Origin: Stachybotrys elegans
Lineage: Eukaryota > Ascomycota > Sordariomycetes > Hypocreales > Stachybotryaceae
DNA length: 64,000 bases
Direction: 5' to 3'
Assembly: GCA_020746835.1 (NCBI GenBank)
Contig: JAGPNK010000014.1
Location: 558,001 to 622,000, forward strand
In this document: positions 58,701 through 64,000 of the stretch, piece after piece
How the letters are laid out: each line of letters begins with the position of its first letter
Position numbering within the stretch: the first letter of the stretch is position 1
The notes under the pieces: model-generated
Database searches by the model: none
The model's input: the letters and a program-made list of their open reading frames with translations, nothing else
Told to the model about the DNA's origin: nothing
Translations under genes and position numbers: made by a program

Positions 58701-59611
58701 CTCCTTCAGGTGGCTCTCGTCACGAGGCTGGACGTCTTCGGCACGTTTGTCTTCACACAGGTTCTGGGTATAAGCCCTGGGCAAGTTGTCGTCTTTATTG
58801 CTGGCATGAGACAAGAATCTCGTAAAGATCAAATTATCATTGGTTCAAGGAGTTTCTCCTCTCCGCTCCTCAAGGCTCTGTCTAATCGTTGACTTAGGAA
58901 AGTTGTATGGGGACGAAAGCCGCAAACCGGCTCCTCGCCATAGGTACATGACTCTCGCGCGCTGCCTATGCGACATGGTGCAGATATCAGAGCATTGATC
59001 ATGGCCTCGAAGACATCGCGCCATGGTGTTCAAGAGCCACTCCTCGTAACGGTTCCAAGCATAGGTATTTATATTAGCTATAAGCAATTCACTTTGTTCC
59101 CCAAAGACTTCCACGACATGATGTGCAACATCCCAATTCCAGTATGCAGTGCTCCAATTACCTGGGCCAGTAAGGCCTCACCTCGGCTAGCCGATTCATT
59201 ACTCCGACCTTGCTTCAACAAGAGTCAGGTCGAGTGCATAGAGTGAGAACAGGCACCGTCCAACGAGTCCCTCGCCCGCCCAAATCGCGGCAAGGTGTAT
59301 GCAGAGGTGCTTCTGAATAACGCCGTGAGATCCATGCCGCAGCAGCACGTTTACGAGCAGTCAGATGAGGAAGCGGTCGTCCCGGTCAGAGTATGCTGCC
59401 CAACCCCAAGGCCCTGGGGTAATGTAAGACGCCATGTAGTTCGAGAATGCCCAAGTCGTGGCAAAGATGTACTCGGACATGTATTGAAATGCAGGATGAG
59501 AAGAGAAATGAGAAAGGGCAAAATGCCATGATTGTAGAAATCCGTCTGCTCGTCGCGACAACTCCCTTGTGGGTGTCTGCAATCGAGAGCCGTGGGAGGA
59601 AATTGGTGCGA
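58701..59611. other. Intergenic region
   Basis: Between the methyltransferase relic and the RRM gene. No gene supported; it may contain unrecognisable remains of the relic's 3' half. Confidence 0.35.
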
Positions 59612-61961
59612 TCAGCCGGAGAAGACACGGCCCAAAATGCGCTCGACTGCGGTGAGCTCGGCGTAGGCTGCCTGGGCGAGCGTCATGGTGTCGAACTGAG
59701 GGCCCATGCTATAGCCGACCTCAGCCCAGAAGTAGCCCCAGTACATGTCGGTTGCTTCGCCCTTCTCTTGGACAACGGTGCGTTTGCTGAGAGGACGGCC
59801 CATGACATCGCGGTGGGACTGTTCACGGATGATGGCAATATACCACTGTATGCACAAGTCAGAAGATGCTAAAAAGAAAGCTGTACATCAGAACATACCT
59901 CGAGGACGTCAAGGGGGATGCCTGGCTTGGGTGCCAGTGCGTACTGGTGGCGCCAACACTCCGCGAAACGCGGCTGGCCAAAGGACCTCTGCTCAAGGCC
60001 AGACATGTTGACAATGTAGGCGATGCCGTCCTTCATCATAGGCGAGAAGCCGGGACATGACATGGCAGAAGCAATCACACGCTTATACAGCTGTGTGTTG
60101 AGGTTGATGGGGTCGCTGTTGCGGTAGATGCTCCCAGACAGCAGGCGGAGAAGATCGCAAGTGGCCTCAAACACGGCGCGGCGTTGGCTGATTGTGATTC
60201 TGTCCGTCACGTACCAGGGGAACTTCTTGAGGGTGCTGATGAGGCACTCAAAGGGACGCTGGGGGCATTGCTTTGAGAAGGGCGACTAGAAGATGTGAGC
60301 ATTTTGTGCGCACGGAACGAAACAGCACGACTTACTCGGTGAGGAACCTCGACATGCTTGACAAGCATAGTCATTTCCTCCTCGGAGATGAATCCCTTGA
60401 AGTTCTCCCACGGCTCGTTGTGGTTGAAGGGCTTGAACTCGGGGGTGGCACCATCCCATCGCATCCCGGTTGCAAGCGGGAAAAGATCCTTCATCAAACT
60501 CGCTTGGCTAGAGAGCTCAACCTCTACAGGGCGATCTCCGAGACGGCTGAGCCGACCGGTCTGCGAGTTGAGGTGGTGGCGCTCTACAGCCTTCATGGCA
60601 TCCTCAAGAGTGGTAAACTCGACATAGGCGTCCATCGTCTTGCTGGTGACACGCTCCATGATGATGTGCACAGGCTCATCAGAATCATTGAGGATCTTGG
60701 AGTTCCGCCCCAGGAAGGCAATCACCTCGGACCGCTTGGTGGCGAAGGGGATCTGAACTTCTCAGCATATATACGTTGCTCACTTGGGGTTCAGGAAACA
60801 CTCACGTTTCTAAGCTTGACGACTCCATAATTGCGCACATTCATCTGGCGGGCGCCCTCGACGAACGGAAAGTTCTGGGGGTCCATGGCCATGGCGAGGG
60901 TGGGGAGCCCCGTGGGAGTGTTGGTCAAGGCATTCAGCTTGCCAGATCGCTGAGCCTGAATCTCCGAGCTGGGAGGCTTGGGAATATAGGTCTCGTAGTT
61001 CGACCCGGGAGTCCCCTGGTGGCCAGCCACGAGTGACTGGGTCGATCCCACATCGCTGTGAGGCGAGGAGGCCGCCGCGTCCAGGGCTACCTTGCGCTTG
61101 TAACCAAGGGTCAGATCGAACTTGGGGGGTGGCACATTGTTAGCACGAAACTCGGCAGTGAAGGGGGCATAGCAATGAGGAGGCTCAGAGAGGAAACCAT
61201 GACCGGCCACAGCGTACGGGTAGTAACCCTGGCCGGGGCTCACGACCGTCTGGGGCTGGGAGCTGCTGCTCTGTACATCCTGCGAGGGGCTCTGCGGCGT
61301 GGTCGGCGTGTCCTTGGGCGACGACTGCTGGTCCGTGGCCTGGCCTGGGTGAGCACCGGGGTGACCTGGCGGGAAGAAGTACGGCGGCGGATACGGGAAC
61401 ATTCCGTATGGGAACATGGGCATCTGGCCCGGAGGAGGCATGGGCATATTGGGTATGCCCGCCGAGCCGTTGGTCGGAGCACCGTTTGGAGGAGCGCCTC
61501 CCTAAGGCACTGCTCCGGGGTGACCCCAGGGCCAGACTGGGAAGGGCGGGATCGGAATCAGCCCTTGGGTACCGGCGTTTGGATCAGGCTGGTTGCCCTT
61601 GATGGGCTGAGCATGATGCATCGGCTACGAGCGTCAGAGACAACAAGGGAAAAGAATGGCGGGCTGTGCATACCTGGGCCAAGTTGCCGACAACAGGCGC
61701 CTGTGGGAATACAGGGAACGGGGTCAAAGAATGGGCCTGAGCCGTCCCGAGAGCCGGCTTGACAGTCTTTGAGGCGTCGCCGAAGGGCTCCTCCTCTGAG
61801 TCCCCGTTCTCGTCCTTTCGCGGCTTGGGCGTCTTACGTTCGGCGGGAGATGCACCGTTGACAATGGGAGCTTGGAAATCGTAGTGATCGTTCAGACTGG
61901 CGCCGCCTCCACGGATCTCATCGTTGGCAGACGAGCTGCTGGTGGTGATGCTGGAACTCAT
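59612..61961 (-). CDS. RRM-domain RNA-binding protein with an in-frame TAG
   Basis: Exons 61674-61961, 60806-61624, 60336-60752, 59899-60285 and 59612-59845 all join at phase 0 to about 714 codons from MSSSITTSSSS. The N-terminus is disordered, with Pro/Met-rich stretches (PPPGQMPMFPYGMFPYPPPYFFPPGHP). An RRM-type region spans the exon 2/3 junction (VKLRNIPFATKRSEVIAFLGRN; AYVEFTTLEDAMKAVERH). A well-conserved-looking C-terminal module follows (FECLISTLKKFPWY; MSCPGFSPMMKDGIAYIVN; WYIAIIREQSHRDVMGR). Codon 137 is TAG (61502-61504, minus), flanked by clearly coding sequence (FPVWPWGHPGAVP before, GGAPPNGAPTNG after). The stop could be removed by a 36-nt in-frame intron (61502-61537), which would be unusually short. 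RNA target unknown. Confidence 0.75.
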
Positions 61962-63586
61962 GGTGTGGTATTGCAGTTCGCTGGCGAGGGTCAGACACGG
62001 TGCTCACGAGGTCCAAGGGTTGGAGACTTACCGACGAGTTACAATACCAACGACGGCTGTGCAGATCGATCTTGGGCTAAGGATAAGGATTCTCTTCACC
62101 GTATTGAGTGAAGAAAGGGATAGTCGCTGAACTCAGGTGCGAGAGGTGCGCTCTCCAATAATGGCGTAGGAAGTGCGCGCGCCTCTATCCTTGAGAGAAC
62201 AGGATGAGGGGGTGTGAAAGGAAGAGAGAGAGAAAGAGAGAATGAAACGGGAGGAGAAATTTTGAAAAGAAGGATATAATGGTGTCTGTGGATGGTTGGA
62301 CTCGACGAAGCAAAAACAGTGAATCAGAATGCGACGACTGCTGTGAATAGAGAGGTAGCTATTGTATTATGTGGGGGGGACTATTCGTGAATAGTCTCTT
62401 CTTCTGGGTTGAAGATGGAGTACAGATTGTCTCTTGCGAAAGGCAATAGGGCGCGGTGGTGCTGTGTTTGAGGGTGCGTAGGAGGAGAATGGGGGAGAAT
62501 CCTGTGAGGGCAAAGGATGAAGGAGGAAGAGAAGAGGTTTGAAGCGGGCCGGCGATGATTTCAGATGTGTGCTTTCTTCGCTCCCTCATATCACATGATT
62601 GGATCTCTCTTAGGGCTCGAGCTCTCTCACTCTTCTCTCAGATTATCAGGCGAGAAGAGATGCAGGGGAGATATCTGATGCTGGCCACACGGGTTGGGCG
62701 GCAGCTGTCAGGAGAGGCTTGACAGCTGCCCGGAGGGGGTGCGTTGACTAGCCGGCACGCAGCTCCATCTATACACAATACAGATTAGCCTTCGTTTCCA
62801 TCGGTAGGTAGGATGAAGTGTTTAGTATTTGCATGCTGCCTGGATGTGCGCTGGTGAAGCCATCGTGGCTGACATTCGTTCTTCTCGTGTGACTAGCACA
62901 ACCATCTCATTGGCTCTGCGGTTTACACCGGTAATCAGATTGTATGCACCACATTCCCAATGATACGGAATAGGCGCCGGATGACGAGTGCCTTTACTGG
63001 CGGATAAAGACGTGCAATCGTAGAGAACGCTCACGAGGGTGCCCTCGCCCCGTTCCCAATCTATGCATGCTACTTGTCTCGTACAACTCCAAGAACAGAT
63101 TGTATAAATCGCGCGGTCGAATGCCCATGCAGTCGCTTCATTGGGCGTGGATTGGAGCGAGCGGGTTCAGATAGCAACGGCAAAGACACAAACACACACA
63201 CAATGACTGTTGCTTTCATCTCAAGCACAACCTGGCGGAGACGGCTCGCAATCACTGTCTGATCGTTCGGATGTGTTTCGTCAGCAATAGTAAAAAGCAC
63301 AAAAAGGCAGAGGCAGTCTGGGCAAGGAAGATGCGACTGGCCAGCAATAGCCCGCAACCTGCCAACACTGAGCAGTTGGTTGAAGATTGGCGCATGAACT
63401 GTTCCGGCTTCCTTTTCATGCCGGGAGATTAGGGCGGTCGGGTCGTGGGATCGCTCTCCTGTGAACTTTTTCTATTCAGTAGCGCCTCGCAATACGTATG
63501 TGCCGCAGGATATTCCCGCCCATGTATAAAGATGCGCCTCCATCCCCAGACCTCGTCCCTCGTACCCATCATACATAGTCCTTGGC
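61962..63586. other. Intergenic region, 5' flank of the RRM gene
   Basis: No gene supported. It includes a GA-rich stretch (about 62220-62242) and a candidate 5' leader of the RRM transcript. The right part is 3' flank of ARPC4. Confidence 0.4.
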
Positions 63587-64000
63587 TTAGTCGAACTGGG
63601 TTCTGCGTCAGCACTGCGCGAGAGGCACGGCCTAATGATGTGCTTACCGGCGTCAGGAAAGACTCGGCCACGAAACGAGCTCTAGCGTTGAGCTTCTCTT
63701 CGTCAGTTCCATACATTTGCACGCGGCATGGGGTCCTTACGAAGAGCTTCATCTCGGAAATCTCCTTGTCGACTTCCTCCATCTGCAATGTTGTTAAACG
63801 ACTGGTCGCCAATATCGGGGAGACGTGACTTACAAACTCCAACAGGAAGTCTACCAGCTTGTGCTTCAATAGCGCCTCTGTGTGGAAGTTGGTGATGAGG
63901 AAAGAAATATCATAGCCCTACTCGCGTCAGCATAAGCCGTGATCTATAGCAGCTCTATGCTATCATACTTCGATCGGTTTCCTTCGCAGGATAAAGAAGG
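63587..64000 (-). CDS. ARPC4: Arp2/3 complex subunit ARPC4 (20 kDa), 3' part
   Basis: Subunit of the actin-nucleating Arp2/3 complex. Visible exons: 63969-64000 (continuing beyond the window), 63834-63917, 63741-63782, 63648-63692 and the terminal 9-nt exon 63587-63595. They give [66 protein letters not shown] and FD-stop. This matches the conserved C-terminus of ARPC4 almost residue for residue. The last exon holds only Phe-Asp and the stop codon; its intron has a GCTGAC branch point and CAG acceptor. Every exon starts and ends cleanly in frame. The N-terminal half is outside the window. Confidence 0.92.

Overview
This window comes from the nuclear genome of a filamentous ascomycete, most likely a sordariomycete and plausibly Hypocreales. 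Coding regions are interrupted by short GT-AG introns of about 45-110 nt with CTRAC-like branch points. The housekeeping set (ISN1, an Nmd5/Sxm1-type importin, RfeG, Pol eta, Pfa5, an RCC1-type protein, Ash1, Sfh5, an RRM protein, ARPC4) is typical of that class. Taxonomy is inferred from protein character only. I found no rRNA, tRNA, CRISPR array or transposase.

Layout, left to right. Positions 1-999 hold the 5' part of a LaeA-like methyltransferase (minus strand) cut by the window edge. Positions 2.1-12 kb are accessory in character: an HNH nuclease, an APH-type kinase fold protein, a PD-(D/E)XK nuclease-like gene with an in-frame TGA, a seven-copy 17-bp motif array, the conserved gene ISN1, and a kinase-like gene also carrying an in-frame TGA. 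A cytochrome P450 (11.6-13.4 kb) and an unassigned multi-pass membrane protein (14.9-16.0 kb) follow.

The importin gene (16.8-20.7 kb) is followed by a 4.3-kb tract without convincing genes. Then come a low-complexity Gly/Ser/His-rich orphan (25.0-27.3 kb), rfeG (29.1-30.5 kb) with a very long open upstream frame, and DNA polymerase eta (34.5-36.6 kb). Pfa5 (40.3-41.7 kb) lies between two small Cys-rich proteins that share a zinc-binding-like signature (39.5 and 45.5 kb). After these are an RCC1-repeat protein (47.8-49.3 kb), Ash1 (51.2-53.7 kb) and Sfh5 (56.1-57.4 kb). Near 58.3-58.7 kb sits a broken relic of the same methyltransferase family as the gene at the left edge. An RRM gene (59.6-62.0 kb) with an in-frame TAG and the 3' part of ARPC4 (63.6-64.0 kb) end the window.

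Most conserved genes here are unrelated housekeeping functions (nucleotide salvage, nuclear import, lesion bypass, palmitoylation, histone methylation, lipid transfer, actin nucleation) rather than a pathway. The more unusual content is the decaying nuclease/kinase block, the spaced DNA motif array, the paired Cys-rich mini-proteins and the in-frame stops. Exon boundaries were derived by hand from splice consensus plus reading-frame continuity. They should be accurate where a family is recognised and are flagged where they are not.
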